A stretch of 64,000 nucleotides of DNA from JBAZOY01 sp041648505 (GCA_041648505.1 JBAZOY010000002.1:1-64000); one strand, 5' to 3'; positions 1 through 9,079 are shown, counted from the stretch's first letter. The notes: generated by a model from the letters alone, not told the origin. A program made the numbers and translations.

Positions 1-1
1 A

Positions 2-808
2 GAATCTTTACTGGCAATTATTGATGAAGCCGAGCTCTCGGAAAGCGTTTTCAATTCCAACGCCATCGAGAATTCGACGCTGACGCTGAAGGAGACGGAG
101 CGCATTCTGCTGGAGATGGAAGTTTCTCGTCATGTCTCGGTGCGGGAAGTTTTTGAAGCAAAAAATCTCGCCCGGGTGATGGAATATACCAAAAGCAAAG
201 CGCAGGCAGCGGAACTTTCTCTGGAGATGATTCTGCTTCTGCACAAAATGCTGATCGGTAACATCAACGATGCGATTGCGGGGCGTTTCCGCACCACGGG
301 CGAATACGTCCGTGTGGGAACCCATATCGCGCCGGCACCTGAACAGATCGTATCAATGATGGAGACAATTCTGCGGGAATTTGCCGCCGACCACATTCAT
401 TACTTTACCGACAAGATCGCCAAATTCCATCTTGATTTCGAAACGATCCATCCGTTTTGCGACGGCAATGGGAGAATGGGTCGGGTAATCATCAATTTTC
501 AGCTCAGGCGCTTGGGTTTCCCCGGCATTATCATTCGGGATAAAGAGAAGCGGGTTTATTACGCCTCATTTAATGAATATAGCAAAGCAAAAAATGCCAA
601 AACAATGGAGAAGATTGTCACCCTCGCTCTGACGGAGTCACTGCACAAAAGAATTACCTATCTGCGCGGCGACAAGATAACCACGCTTGTCGATTGCGCA
701 AAAACGGCTCAAAAATCGATCAACACCCTGCTTAACGCCGCCCGCCGACAGACGATTCCGGCTTTCCGTGAAAAAGGTGTTTGGAAAATCGGAGTTTACA
801 ATCCATGA
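2..808 (+). CDS. Fic-domain protein AMPylase (5' end outside window)
   Basis: Fic proteins transfer AMP (or a related nucleotide group) from ATP to a hydroxyl of a target protein. The frame is open from base 2, so the true start lies upstream. The visible part is 268 residues. The catalytic Fic motif HPFCDGNGRMGR is complete at about visible residues 150-161, with the His base and the GNGR anion hole present. An N-terminal SNAIEN element fits the (S/T)xxxE(G/N) inhibitory-helix motif of self-inhibited Fic proteins. The last 60 residues look like a small DNA-binding-type helical tail. It lies upstream of a GIY-YIG gene and a Res-type gene on the same strand, a defence or restriction-like setting. 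The family call is firm; the target is unknown. Confidence 0.9.
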   Translation, partial: ESLLAIIDEAELSESVFNSNAIENSTLTLKETERILLEMEVSRHVSVREVFEAKNLARVMEYTKSKAQAAELSLEMILLLHKMLIGNINDAIAGRFRTTGEYVRVGTHIAPAPEQIVSMMETILREFAADHIHYFTDKIAKFHLDFETIHPFCDGNGRMGRVIINFQLRRLGFPGIIIRDKEKRVYYASFNEYSKAKNAKTMEKIVTLALTESLHKRITYLRGDKITTLVDCAKTAQKSINTLLNAARRQTIPAFREKGVWKIGVYNP

Positions 809-841
809 ACGAAGCGGAAACAAGGGCGGACTTCAAAATCT

Positions 842-868
842 GTCATTTCGACCGAAGGGAGAAATCTC
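842..868 (+). repeat. 27-bp repeat, left arm of pair flanking the GIY-YIG gene
   Basis: This element sits just after the Fic stop codon. Its reverse complement recurs at 1163-1189 with 25 of 27 bases matching, and a same-orientation copy lies at 1318-1344. The core reads TTTCGACCGAAGGGAGAAAT. Translations of this repeat class (VISTEGRNL-like) are recalled from many Desulfobacterota and Bacteroidota intergenic regions. Confidence 0.85.
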
Positions 869-901
869 ACGACCAGAGAACATTGCTACTACATATACCT
901 A

Positions 902-1243
902 TTGACGAACAAGAATGACAAGGTCATGTATGTCGGCGTAACAAACAATATTGAGCGGCGGGTGTATGAGCACCAGATGAAAATGATACCGGGATTTTCG
1001 GAAAAGTACAACGTGAACAAGCTGGTTTATTTCGAGGAAACGCCTGACGTCAGTGCCGCGATCGCAAGGGAGAAGGAAATCAAGAAATGGCGGCGAGAGA
1101 AGAAAAATAATCTGGTTATTGCAGTCAATCCTGAGTGGAAGGACTTGAGTGAGGGGTGGTTTGAGATCTCTCCCTTCGGTCGAGATGACAATAAGGATGG
1201 TCGAGATGACAATAGGGATCGTCGAGGTGACAATTCGGGATAG
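902..1243 (+). CDS. GIY-YIG domain endonuclease-like protein, small stand-alone type
   Basis: About 113 residues from a TTG at 902. Stand-alone GIY-YIG proteins of this size are predicted nucleases related to UvrC and homing-enzyme catalytic domains. The match starts before the TTG: codons 887-901 read YYIYL, which is the first (GIY) strand, followed by LTNKND, the YVG second motif, the catalytic Arg region (NNIERR) and a Tyr/His segment (VYEHQ). No ATG, GTG or TTG precedes the GIY strand in frame back to the Fic stop. The start is therefore either lost at the repeat junction or non-standard. The last 20 residues (from about 1163) are translated repeat DNA. It may be a degraded or mobile gene. 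Confidence 0.6.
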   Translation: MTNKNDKVMYVGVTNNIERRVYEHQMKMIPGFSEKYNVNKLVYFEETPDVSAAIAREKEIKKWRREKKNNLVIAVNPEWKDLSEGWFEISPFGRDDNKDGRDDNRDRRGDNSG

Positions 1244-1366
1244 ATTCCTCACATTTGTTCGGAATGACAGGGACTTCGGTTGGAATGATAGAGGATTCGG
1301 TTGGAATGACAGAGAATGTCATTTCGACCGTGGGGAGAAATCTCAAGTACTCGGTCGAGATGACAA
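1163..1366 (+). repeat. Cluster of palindromic-type repeats between GIY-YIG and Res genes
   Basis: 1163-1189 is the inverted partner of 842-868. It is followed by short direct repeats of GGTCGAGATGACAAT type at 1179-1193, 1199-1213 and a variant at 1218-1232. GGAATGACAG-type units follow at about 1260-1310. A same-sense copy of the 27-mer lies at 1318-1344 and another short unit at 1352-1366. Reading frames through here are translated repeat and are not genes. Confidence 0.8.
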
Positions 1367-1393
1367 TGGTGCAATACGAGAAGGAGCTGTCTA

Positions 1394-4093
1394 ATGGCGC
1401 TGCATAAAGACTTTCCGAAATCCCCGCACGCGATTCTCGATCCGGGCATCCGCTGGTTTCCCGCTGATGAGGCGTTGCGGGAAAGCAGCATGGAGAAGCT
1501 TATGCCACCGCTTGTGGCGGAGCTGCGCCGCAAGGTGAAAGATTTCCGGGACGGGGGGTATTTGGGCGCTACGGACACTAGCCGGAGCCTGCTCAATTGG
1601 TGGTTCAAGACGCCGCACCTGCTGCCGAAGGCCGACGGGTCCATGGTGGAGTTTGAATACTACTTCGCCCAGCGCGAGGCGCTGGAGACGATCATCTACC
1701 TCTACGATGTGGTGGGGGTAAAGGATAAGCACGATCTGATGCGCTTCGATGCCGGCGGCCTTGTATCCGGGAGCATGTTCGATGAGACCTGGCGGCGGTT
1801 CGTGGTGAAGATGGCGACGGGCACCGGCAAGACCAAGGTCTTGAGTCTGGCGCTGGCGTGGAGTTTTTATCACAAACTCTACGAGCTGGAATCTGAACTG
1901 GCGCGCAACTTCCTGGTCATCACGCCCAATATCATCGTCCTGGACCGTATTTACAGAGATTTCCAGGGCCTCCGTATCTTCTTCGACGATCCGGTGCTGC
2001 CGGGTAACGGGTTTGACGGGCGTAACTGGCGCGACGATTTTCAACTGACGCTGCATAAGCAAGACGAGGTTCGTATTACCCGGCCTACGGGCAATATCTT
2101 CCTGACCAACATCCACCGGGTTTATTCGGGCGACGACATTCCGCCTTCGCCCGATGATGAAGACATGCGGGATTATTTTCTGGGCAAGCGGCCCACGGGC
2201 GCGACCACGGATTCCAAGGTGGACCTGGGCATGATCGTCCGGGATATCGACGAGCTGATGGTGTTGAATGACGAGGCGCACCATATTCACGATCCGCGCA
2301 TGGCCTGGTTCAAATCCATCGAGGATATTCACAACCGCCTGAAGCAGAAGGGGGCGGCTCTTTCCTTGCAGGTGGACACGACGGCCACACCCAAGCACAA
2401 TAACGGGGCGATTTTCGTACAGACCGTGGCTGACTATCCGCTCGTGGAGGCTATCTCACAGAACGTCGTCAAGCATCCCGTCCTGCCCGATGCCCCCAGC
2501 CGTGCGAAATTGAGCGACCGGCAGAGCGTGAAATACACCGAGAAATACGCCGATTATATCCATCTGGGCGTGATCGAATGGCGCAAGGCATACGCTGAAC
2601 ACGAAAAGATGGGCATGAAGGCGATCATGTTTGTGATGACTGATGATACCCGTAACTGTGACGATGTGGCTGAATACCTGGAGGGCAACTATCCCGATCT
2701 GAAAGACGCGGTGCTGGTCATTCACACCAAGAACAACGGCGAGATTTCAGAAGCGGCCACGGGCAAGGGCAAGGACGAACTGGATGAACTGCGCAAACAG
2801 GCGAATGAGATTGATGAGATGGACAGCCCCTATAAAGCCATCATCTCCGTGATGGTGCTCAAAGAGGGCTGGGACGTGCGCAATGTCACCACCATTGTGG
2901 GACTGCGCGCCTATTCCGCCAAGAGCAACATTTTGCCGGAGCAAACCCTGGGACGCGGCCTGCGCAAAATGTATCCCGGCGATGTGGAAGAGTACGTCAG
3001 CGTGGTCGGCACTAATGCCTTCATGGAGTTCGTGGAATCTATTCAGGCCGAAGGCGTGGTGCTGGAACGCAAGGCGATGGGGGAGGGAACGGGGCCAAAG
3101 ACTCCGCTGGTGATCGAAGTTGACAAGGAGAACGAGAAGAAAGACATAGCCGTGCTGGATATAGAAATCCCCGTGCTGACGCCTCGCGTCTACCGCGAAT
3201 ATAAAAACCTGGCAGCGCTGGACGTGTGCGCGCTGGGGCATGAAAAGGTAGCCTTCCGGCAGTTCAGCGAGGAGGAACAGCGGGAGATCGTATTTAAGGA
3301 CATCGCCAACGGCGAGATTACGCATACCACAATTATGGACACGGCGGGCGTTGCTGATTACCGCAGTGTGATCGGCTACTTCGCCCAGACCATCATGAAG
3401 GATTTGCGACTGGTGAGCGGCTACGACGTGCTGTATGGCAAGGTCAAGGCGTTTGTGCAAGATGATCTGTTCGACCGAAAGGTGGAACTCGAAAGCCCCA
3501 ACACCCTGCGCAATCTGTCAGAACTGGCCGCCGCCAAGACACTGATTGAGACCTTCAAAAGGGCGATCAACGCGCTGACCGTCCGGGATAAAGGCGACGC
3601 TGAAATCCGGGACACGATCAAGTTGCGCCAGACCCGGCCTTTTGTGGCCAAGGATCAAGGCTACTTTGTCCCGAAGAAAAGCGTCTTCAACCGCATCATC
3701 GGTGACAGCCAACTGGAGCTTAAATTCGCCAACTTCCTGGATGGTTGCAGCGATGTGGTCTCTTTCGCGAAGAACTACATGGCCGTTCATTTCAAGCTTG
3801 ATTACGTGAACACCGATGGTGACATTTCCAACTACTACCCGGATTTTATGGTTAAACTGGCGGACAGGCGGATTGTCATTGTCGAAACGAAGGGGCAGGA
3901 AGATATGGATGTGCCGCTCAAGATGGAACGACTGCGACAATGGTGCGAAGACATCAACCAGGTGCAGACAGGCGTGAAATACGACTTTGTTTACGTGGAC
4001 GAAGAGAGCTTTGAGACATTTAAACCATCTTCATTCCGGCAATTGCTGGAGGGCTTCAAGGAATATAAAGTGACTCAACGGGGAGAGAGGTAA
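1394..4093 (+). CDS. Type III restriction enzyme Res-like helicase-nuclease
   Basis: An 899-residue superfamily 2 helicase fused to a nuclease. Walker A is MATGTGKT at about residues 140-147. The DEAH box starts at about residue 293 (NDEAHH) and motif VI-like GRGLRK lies near 520. The C-terminal PD-(D/E)xK nuclease has YYPD at about 814-817 and VETKG at about 830-834. This is the domain order of type III restriction subunits, which cut DNA with a Mod methyltransferase partner. An AAGGAG ribosome site at 1381-1386 supports the ATG at 1394. No Mod is present in the window; upstream of the Fic gene is the natural place for it. The DNA is clearly GC-richer than the genes that follow (39 G/C in bases 1801-1860 against 18 in 4801-4860), consistent with horizontal transfer. 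Confidence 0.88.
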   Translation: MALHKDFPKSPHAILDPGIRWFPADEALRESSMEKLMPPLVAELRRKVKDFRDGGYLGATDTSRSLLNWWFKTPHLLPKADGSMVEFEYYFAQREALETIIYLYDVVGVKDKHDLMRFDAGGLVSGSMFDETWRRFVVKMATGTGKTKVLSLALAWSFYHKLYELESELARNFLVITPNIIVLDRIYRDFQGLRIFFDDPVLPGNGFDGRNWRDDFQLTLHKQDEVRITRPTGNIFLTNIHRVYSGDDIPPSPDDEDMRDYFLGKRPTGATTDSKVDLGMIVRDIDELMVLNDEAHHIHDPRMAWFKSIEDIHNRLKQKGAALSLQVDTTATPKHNNGAIFVQTVADYPLVEAISQNVVKHPVLPDAPSRAKLSDRQSVKYTEKYADYIHLGVIEWRKAYAEHEKMGMKAIMFVMTDDTRNCDDVAEYLEGNYPDLKDAVLVIHTKNNGEISEAATGKGKDELDELRKQANEIDEMDSPYKAIISVMVLKEGWDVRNVTTIVGLRAYSAKSNILPEQTLGRGLRKMYPGDVEEYVSVVGTNAFMEFVESIQAEGVVLERKAMGEGTGPKTPLVIEVDKENEKKDIAVLDIEIPVLTPRVYREYKNLAALDVCALGHEKVAFRQFSEEEQREIVFKDIANGEITHTTIMDTAGVADYRSVIGYFAQTIMKDLRLVSGYDVLYGKVKAFVQDDLFDRKVELESPNTLRNLSELAAAKTLIETFKRAINALTVRDKGDAEIRDTIKLRQTRPFVAKDQGYFVPKKSVFNRIIGDSQLELKFANFLDGCSDVVSFAKNYMAVHFKLDYVNTDGDISNYYPDFMVKLADRRIVIVETKGQEDMDVPLKMERLRQWCEDINQVQTGVKYDFVYVDEESFETFKPSSFRQLLEGFKEYKVTQRGER

Positions 4094-4156
4094 CAAATTA
4101 TTCTGGGTTGCCGGGTAACACTTTTTGTGTGATTCATAGGTACGAAGGAGGTGCCT

Positions 4157-4219
4157 ATGGGTTGGAAGGGACTTACTATCATGTACCGGAGAGTCAGATT
4201 TAATTCCTCCCAGGTTTAA
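4157..4219 (+). CDS. Possible 20-residue small ORF with strong ribosome site
   Basis: An ATG at 4157 follows an AAGGAGGT sequence at 4145-4152 with a 4-base gap, and the frame ends at TAA 4217-4219. The peptide starts MGWKGLTIMYRR and is basic. It ends 17 bases before pyk, so it could be a leader peptide or a spurious frame. No homologue is recognised. Confidence 0.3.
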   Translation: MGWKGLTIMYRRVRFNSSQV

Positions 4220-4236
4220 GAAAGGAATAAACTCCC

Positions 4237-5643
4237 ATGCGTAAAACAAAGATCGTCTGCACTATCGGTCCGGCCAGTGAGACGCCGGAGATGATCGAAG
4301 CGATGATAATAAACGGGATGAACGTGGCCCGGTTAAATTTTTCCCACGGGACCCGTGATGATCATGAAGAAAAGATAAAAATAATCCGTGATATTTCGGC
4401 AAAACTGGACATGCCCGTGGCTATCCTTCTGGACCTGCCGGGGCCAAAGATCCGGATAGGCTCTATTCCCGATCCCGGAGTAGAGCTTGAACCAGGACAG
4501 GATTTTATCCTTACCAGTCGTAACATGGAAGGTAACAAGGAAATGGTGTCCGTTTCCTATCCCGACCTTTCGGCAGCAGTCGGGACAGGGGACACAATTC
4601 TGCTTGCAGATGGTCTGATTGAAATGAAAGTGGTCAGGACCAGTACGAGCGATATCTACTGCACAGTTATCACAGGGGGTTTACTTACTTCCCGCAAAGG
4701 GATAAATCTCCCCATGGGAACAATCAATACTCCCTTTCTCACAGACAGGGATAAGCAGGGACTTCTCTTAGGGTTAAGCCACGAGGTTGATTATATTGCC
4801 CTGTCGTTTGTGAGAACAGCAGAAGATATTAAGACGGTAAAAAATATAATAAAGGAAAAAGGAGCTGATATCCCTGTTATTGCCAAGATAGAAAAACACG
4901 AGGCTCTGGAACATCTGGAGGATATTATTGCTCTTTCCGACGGTATTATGGTGGCTCGTGGGGATCTGGGCGTGGATATCCCACTCGAAGAGGTACCACT
5001 CGTCCAGAAAAAACTGATCCGGCAGGCAAATGCCCACGGTAAAACGGTAATTACGGCAACCCAGATGCTGCGTTCCATGGTCAATAGCCCGCGTCCGACC
5101 CGGGCGGAAGCAGCAGATGTGGCTAACGCCGTTCTTGACGGAACCGATGCGGTGATGCTTTCCGAAGAAACAGCCGTAGGGAGTTATCCCCTCGAAGCTC
5201 TCAAGGTTATGGACCGTCTTGCCGTCAATGCGGAGACAGGATTTCCCTACGAAACAGTTCTCCGTTCCATCCCGAAAAAGGATATCTCCGAGTCTGTTGC
5301 ACATGCATCCTGTATCCTGGCCGATCATCTCGATTCCCGGGCCATTGTGGCCCACACCCGGTCAGGACTGACCGCAAGACATATCTCCCGCTTCAGGCCG
5401 AGACAACCAATAATCGCCCTTTCTTCTAATGTCAGAACTCTAAGAAGAATGACACTCTTTTGGGGCTGTGTCCCACGGCTGATCAGAGAGCAGCGCGATA
5501 CGGACGACGTGATCGAAAATACAGCTCAGGCGATATTGAAAATGGGTGATGCATCAGCCGGAGATACTATTGTTGTTGCTATGGGCCACCCTATAAATGC
5601 CTCCGGTACGACCACCAATATGCTTCGGGTCAAGAAGTTATAG
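4237..5643 (+). CDS. pyk: Pyruvate kinase
   Basis: Converts phosphoenolpyruvate and ADP to pyruvate and ATP in the cytoplasm, the last step of glycolysis. It has 468 residues, the usual bacterial length. The N-terminus carries TKIVCTIGPAS and MNVARLNFSHG. The signature AKIEKHEAL gives the catalytic Lys at about 217, GDLGVDIP lies near 242, and GTDAVMLSEETAVG near 302 binds metal and substrate. An AAAGGA site precedes the ATG at 4237. It appears to be a single-gene unit facing the convergent gene at 5750. The C-terminal allosteric domain is complete. Confidence 0.97.
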   Translation: MRKTKIVCTIGPASETPEMIEAMIINGMNVARLNFSHGTRDDHEEKIKIIRDISAKLDMPVAILLDLPGPKIRIGSIPDPGVELEPGQDFILTSRNMEGNKEMVSVSYPDLSAAVGTGDTILLADGLIEMKVVRTSTSDIYCTVITGGLLTSRKGINLPMGTINTPFLTDRDKQGLLLGLSHEVDYIALSFVRTAEDIKTVKNIIKEKGADIPVIAKIEKHEALEHLEDIIALSDGIMVARGDLGVDIPLEEVPLVQKKLIRQANAHGKTVITATQMLRSMVNSPRPTRAEAADVANAVLDGTDAVMLSEETAVGSYPLEALKVMDRLAVNAETGFPYETVLRSIPKKDISESVAHASCILADHLDSRAIVAHTRSGLTARHISRFRPRQPIIALSSNVRTLRRMTLFWGCVPRLIREQRDTDDVIENTAQAILKMGDASAGDTIVVAMGHPINASGTTTNMLRVKKL

Positions 5644-5749
5644 GCTCTAAATAGGGGTAATAGATTTAAAACCGGAATCACGCTAAGAATCTGGTTGTTT
5701 AAGGCTCCCCGATAATTTATCTGTTAATAATGTTTCGGCAAGGGCCTCT

Positions 5750-7252
5750 TTAACTCAGCAAATCCCATGCTTGCTCTTTTATAAACCCGGTTATGCGGTC
5801 TCCTTCAGTTATCAAGACGCCTTGATTGCTGAGCCGGTTAAATACTTCCCGGATCTCTTCCTCTTCCTTTCCTGTAATCACGGCCAGTTCTCCGATAGGA
5901 TTTTGGCCCTCCCTGAGAGGCCAATTTTTTATAAAATATATAATTACTCTGAGTTTGATCCACAGGCGGGTAACATCTTCCAGATCTGCGTTGGTCTTTC
6001 TGATTCTATTTGAAAATTCCTTGAGCATGTAAAGAGATATTTCTTCACTTTCCCTGAGTATGTTGCGAAGGGTACCTCCATCAATGACGGCTACCTGGCT
6101 GTCCTCCACTGACCGGGCGGATGCAGTGCGGGGGGCATCAATCAGTACTGCCATCTCACCAAAATACTCGCCGGGTCCCATTTCAGCCAGTACCTTCATA
6201 ACCTGTCCAGCCTTCTTTTCCATACGGACTTTGCCCGTCAGAATATAATACATTTCCTGACCGGTCTCTCCTTCTCTGAAGATATAGGAGCCCCCCGGAT
6301 ACACGTTACCGAATCTCCGGAAGAGTCTTTCGTATGCTCTAGCGGGGTTCTTTCTCGATTTTGAGAAAGTCTTTTCAAGAAGGATTAAATCCCGTCTCTG
6401 GTAAGAAGAGAGAAGTTCCGCGCAAAAGAGAAAAATTACTGCCACATAGAAAACCCAGATTACGAGGACAACCACCGTTTCAAGAGAGCCGAAGATCAGA
6501 TTGTAGCGGGTATAATCTGACACATACCAGGTGAAAAAGTGTTTGGCCACCTCCATCAGGGCGGAAAAAATTACACCCGCTAAAATGGCGCCAATGGAGT
6601 TTATTTTTCCCCTGGGGATGATCTTATATACAATAATAATGAAAGCAACTGTGAGCGTGAATGGAATGATGTAGCGGAATAAAGTGTTATTGACGAAAGA
6701 AAGGTAGCCGGCATTTATCATGACGGGTTGTTTGGCCAGTATTGTGGCAAGATATGTAATGCCGACGCTGACTATAACGATGGTCCACCCTATCGGGATC
6801 ATGGCGATCGCAAGCAGCTTGGAGACAAAATAATTTCTTATTCCTTTTGATCGGAATGTAATGTTCAAGGCTGTTTCTATGGCCCCGAAGATCATGCTGG
6901 AAAACCAGACGAGGCTTACGATTCCAATCCAACTTAAAAGCTGTTTCTTTTGCTCCATTTGTCCCAGCTGGTCAAGCAGGGCCTCCGAAAAATAGGGGTG
7001 GAATCCACGTATTGCCTGAACAAGTTCACCTTGAATATTCGGGTAGGAACTGAAGATATGACTTCCCAGCAAAATAGTCAGAATGAAGAGAGGGATAATA
7101 GAGAGGATGGCGTAGAGGGAGATAGCCGCGGCCTGGTTCGTGCCTCCGTTTTTCCGGTAATTCTTGGTCGCGTCCTGTAAAACATCCCAGATTGCAGCGA
7201 GGGCAAGCAAGACGGAATAGTGATTTTGATGCTTAGTGGAGGTATCAATCAT
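5750..7252 (-). CDS. YihY/BrkB-family membrane protein fused to cyclic-nucleotide-binding and winged-helix modules
   Basis: About 500 residues. Residues 20-285 form a YihY (formerly RNase BN) multi-pass inner-membrane domain with about six hydrophobic segments and the GGTNQAAAISLYAILS start. Residues 310-420 are a Crp-type cyclic-nucleotide-binding beta barrel, with FREGETGQEMYYI, GEYFGEMAVL and the phosphate-binding PRTASAR. The last 90 residues look like a Crp/Fnr C-terminal winged helix (PIGELAVITGKEEEEI). YihY proteins are usually the membrane part alone, so this fusion is unusual. The frame opens at GTG 7264; ATG 7252 has a better spaced AGGTG site and is preferred. The function of YihY proteins is unknown. 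Confidence 0.85.
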   Translation of the reverse strand: MIDTSTKHQNHYSVLLALAAIWDVLQDATKNYRKNGGTNQAAAISLYAILSIIPLFILTILLGSHIFSSYPNIQGELVQAIRGFHPYFSEALLDQLGQMEQKKQLLSWIGIVSLVWFSSMIFGAIETALNITFRSKGIRNYFVSKLLAIAMIPIGWTIVIVSVGITYLATILAKQPVMINAGYLSFVNNTLFRYIIPFTLTVAFIIIVYKIIPRGKINSIGAILAGVIFSALMEVAKHFFTWYVSDYTRYNLIFGSLETVVVLVIWVFYVAVIFLFCAELLSSYQRRDLILLEKTFSKSRKNPARAYERLFRRFGNVYPGGSYIFREGETGQEMYYILTGKVRMEKKAGQVMKVLAEMGPGEYFGEMAVLIDAPRTASARSVEDSQVAVIDGGTLRNILRESEEISLYMLKEFSNRIRKTNADLEDVTRLWIKLRVIIYFIKNWPLREGQNPIGELAVITGKEEEEIREVFNRLSNQGVLITEGDRITGFIKEQAWDLLS

Positions 7253-7350
7253 ATTTCTGTTCACCTGTGTGGAGGTCAGTATGGCTAATGGATAACATGA
7301 ATGTACGATATATCTTGACAGCGAACCATGATTTCTGGCAAGTTTGTAAA

Positions 7351-7405
7351 AGCTTATGAGATTTGAAAAATTTATTCATCGGCGCTCAAAAATCTTTTCT
7401 GTCTA
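7351..7405 (+). repeat. Intergenic repeat family, diverged copy D
   Basis: The segment shares GAGATTTGAAAA and ATTCATCGGCGCTCAAAAATC-like text with copies at 45411, 52595, 53171 (inverted) and 56593. It lies between divergent genes. The match is partial and was aligned by eye. Confidence 0.45.
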
Positions 7406-7438
7406 TTTTCATTGAGATTATAGCATATCTGTTTCAAT

Positions 7439-9079
7439 ATGAAATCACTTCATCGAATCATCATGGTTCTAATTATCCTTTTCTCCATGGCTGTATGGGG
7501 GTGCACAGAAAGGGAGCAAAAAGATTCTGTCAGGGACACACGGGATACAGGTCCTGCCTATGGGGATATCATGGTGGAGGGTTCTATCGGCGATGCCAGC
7601 AACCTGCTCCCCATTCTTGCTTCGGACAGCACCTCTCACGATATCGCGGGGATGGTCTTCAACGGCCTTGTAAAATATGACAAAGACCTGAATGTTGTTG
7701 GGGATCTTGCTGAATCATGGGACATTTCTCCTGACGGTCTAGTGATCACCTTCCGCCTGAGAAAGAATGTAAAATGGCAGGATGGGCATCCATTTACTGC
7801 TGCTGATGTTCTTTATACCTACAAAGTTACGATAGATCCCAAAACCCCCACCCCTTACGCCGGCGATTTTCTCAAGGTCAAGAAAGCGGAAGTCCTTGAT
7901 CCTTATACCTTTCGTGTTACCTACGACAAACCATTTGCTCCTGCCCTTATGAGTTGGGGATCTGCCGTTCTTCCGAAACATTTACTTGCCGGAAAAGATA
8001 TTACCGCAAGCCCCCTTACGAGGCATCCTATAGGCACAGGTCCATATATGTTCAAAGAATGGAGCCCCGGTCAAAAAATCGTCCTCGTCGCCAATCCTGA
8101 TTATTTTGAAGGGAGACCTTATATAGGTGGTTACATCATGCGTATCATCCCGGATATGGCGACCATGTTCCTCGAACTGCGCGCAAATGGCATTGACCGG
8201 ATGGGGCTGACCCCGCTTCAGTACACGAGACAGACAGAAAACAACCTGTTCCGTAAAAATTTCAATAAGTATCGCTACCTTTCCTTTTCTTACACTTATC
8301 TCGGATACAACCTCAAGAATCCTATGTTTGTCGATAAGCGAGTGAGGCAGGCTATTGCTTACGCTATAAATAAAGAGGAGATTATTCAGGGCGTTCTCCT
8401 GGGGCTCGGTAAGGTAGCCACAGGTCCTTTTAAGCACGGTACCTGGCCCTATAACCCCAATGTAAAGGCATATCCTCACAGCCCCCGGAAAGCCAAGGAA
8501 CTTCTTGCGGAGGCGGGCTGGAAAGATACGGATGGTGACGGCATCCTGGATAGAAACGGCGAGCCCTTTATTTTTGAGATTATTACGAATCAGGGAAACG
8601 ATGTCCGGCAAAAGTGTGCTGAAATTATTCAGAAACGCCTTGCCGAAATAGGAATTAAAGTGAAAATAAGGGTCCTCGAATGGGCCGCCTTCGTAAATGA
8701 TTTTATCAACAAAAGGAGATTTGATGCGGTCATTCTGGGCTGGACCATACCTCTTGATCCCGACCTTTACGATGTATGGCATTCCAGCAAGACGAAGCCG
8801 GAAGAATTGAATTTTATATCGTATAAAAACACAGAGGTTGATGAATTGCTGGAGAGGGGGAGAGGTACCTTCAATCAGAAGGAAAGAAAGAAATGCTACG
8901 ACAGGATACAGGAGATCATGTCAGAGGAACAGCCTTACACTTTCCTCTATGTGCCCGATGCCCTGCCTATTATCCATGCCCGTTTCAGAGGCATTAAACC
9001 GGCTCCACTGGGGATCGGATATAATTTCATCAAGTGGTATGTCCCCCCCGGTGAACAAAAATTTGAGATGACAAGGTAA
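7439..9079 (+). CDS. ABC transporter substrate-binding lipoprotein, family 5 (peptide/nickel type)
   Basis: A 546-residue extracytoplasmic solute-binding protein of the DppA/OppA family. The N-terminus is a lipoprotein signal with the modified Cys at about residue 22 (AVWGC), anchoring it to a membrane. The family signature is seen in LAESWDISPDG, FRLRKNVKWQDG and PFTAADVLYTYK, and in the later VRQAIAYAINKEEI and GFNI-like C-terminal segments. No permease or ATPase genes are adjacent, so it probably serves a transporter encoded elsewhere or has another role. Oligopeptides, nickel or haem are all possible ligands. The frame is complete and the start at 7439 gives the full signal peptide. Confidence 0.9.
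   Translation: MKSLHRIIMVLIILFSMAVWGCTEREQKDSVRDTRDTGPAYGDIMVEGSIGDASNLLPILASDSTSHDIAGMVFNGLVKYDKDLNVVGDLAESWDISPDGLVITFRLRKNVKWQDGHPFTAADVLYTYKVTIDPKTPTPYAGDFLKVKKAEVLDPYTFRVTYDKPFAPALMSWGSAVLPKHLLAGKDITASPLTRHPIGTGPYMFKEWSPGQKIVLVANPDYFEGRPYIGGYIMRIIPDMATMFLELRANGIDRMGLTPLQYTRQTENNLFRKNFNKYRYLSFSYTYLGYNLKNPMFVDKRVRQAIAYAINKEEIIQGVLLGLGKVATGPFKHGTWPYNPNVKAYPHSPRKAKELLAEAGWKDTDGDGILDRNGEPFIFEIITNQGNDVRQKCAEIIQKRLAEIGIKVKIRVLEWAAFVNDFINKRRFDAVILGWTIPLDPDLYDVWHSSKTKPEELNFISYKNTEVDELLERGRGTFNQKERKKCYDRIQEIMSEEQPYTFLYVPDALPIIHARFRGIKPAPLGIGYNFIKWYVPPGEQKFEMTR

Noticed and set aside
1163..1366. CRISPR array at the repeat cluster
   Set aside because: Units differ in length and orientation, spacers are irregular, and no cas genes are present.
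1149..1394. 81-codon frame running into the Res gene
   Set aside because: It is translated short-repeat DNA (repeating VEMT and WNDR units).
5644..5749. Bidirectional terminator between pyk and the YihY gene
   Set aside because: AACCGGA and TCTGGTT can pair only with a mismatch and there is no T-run.
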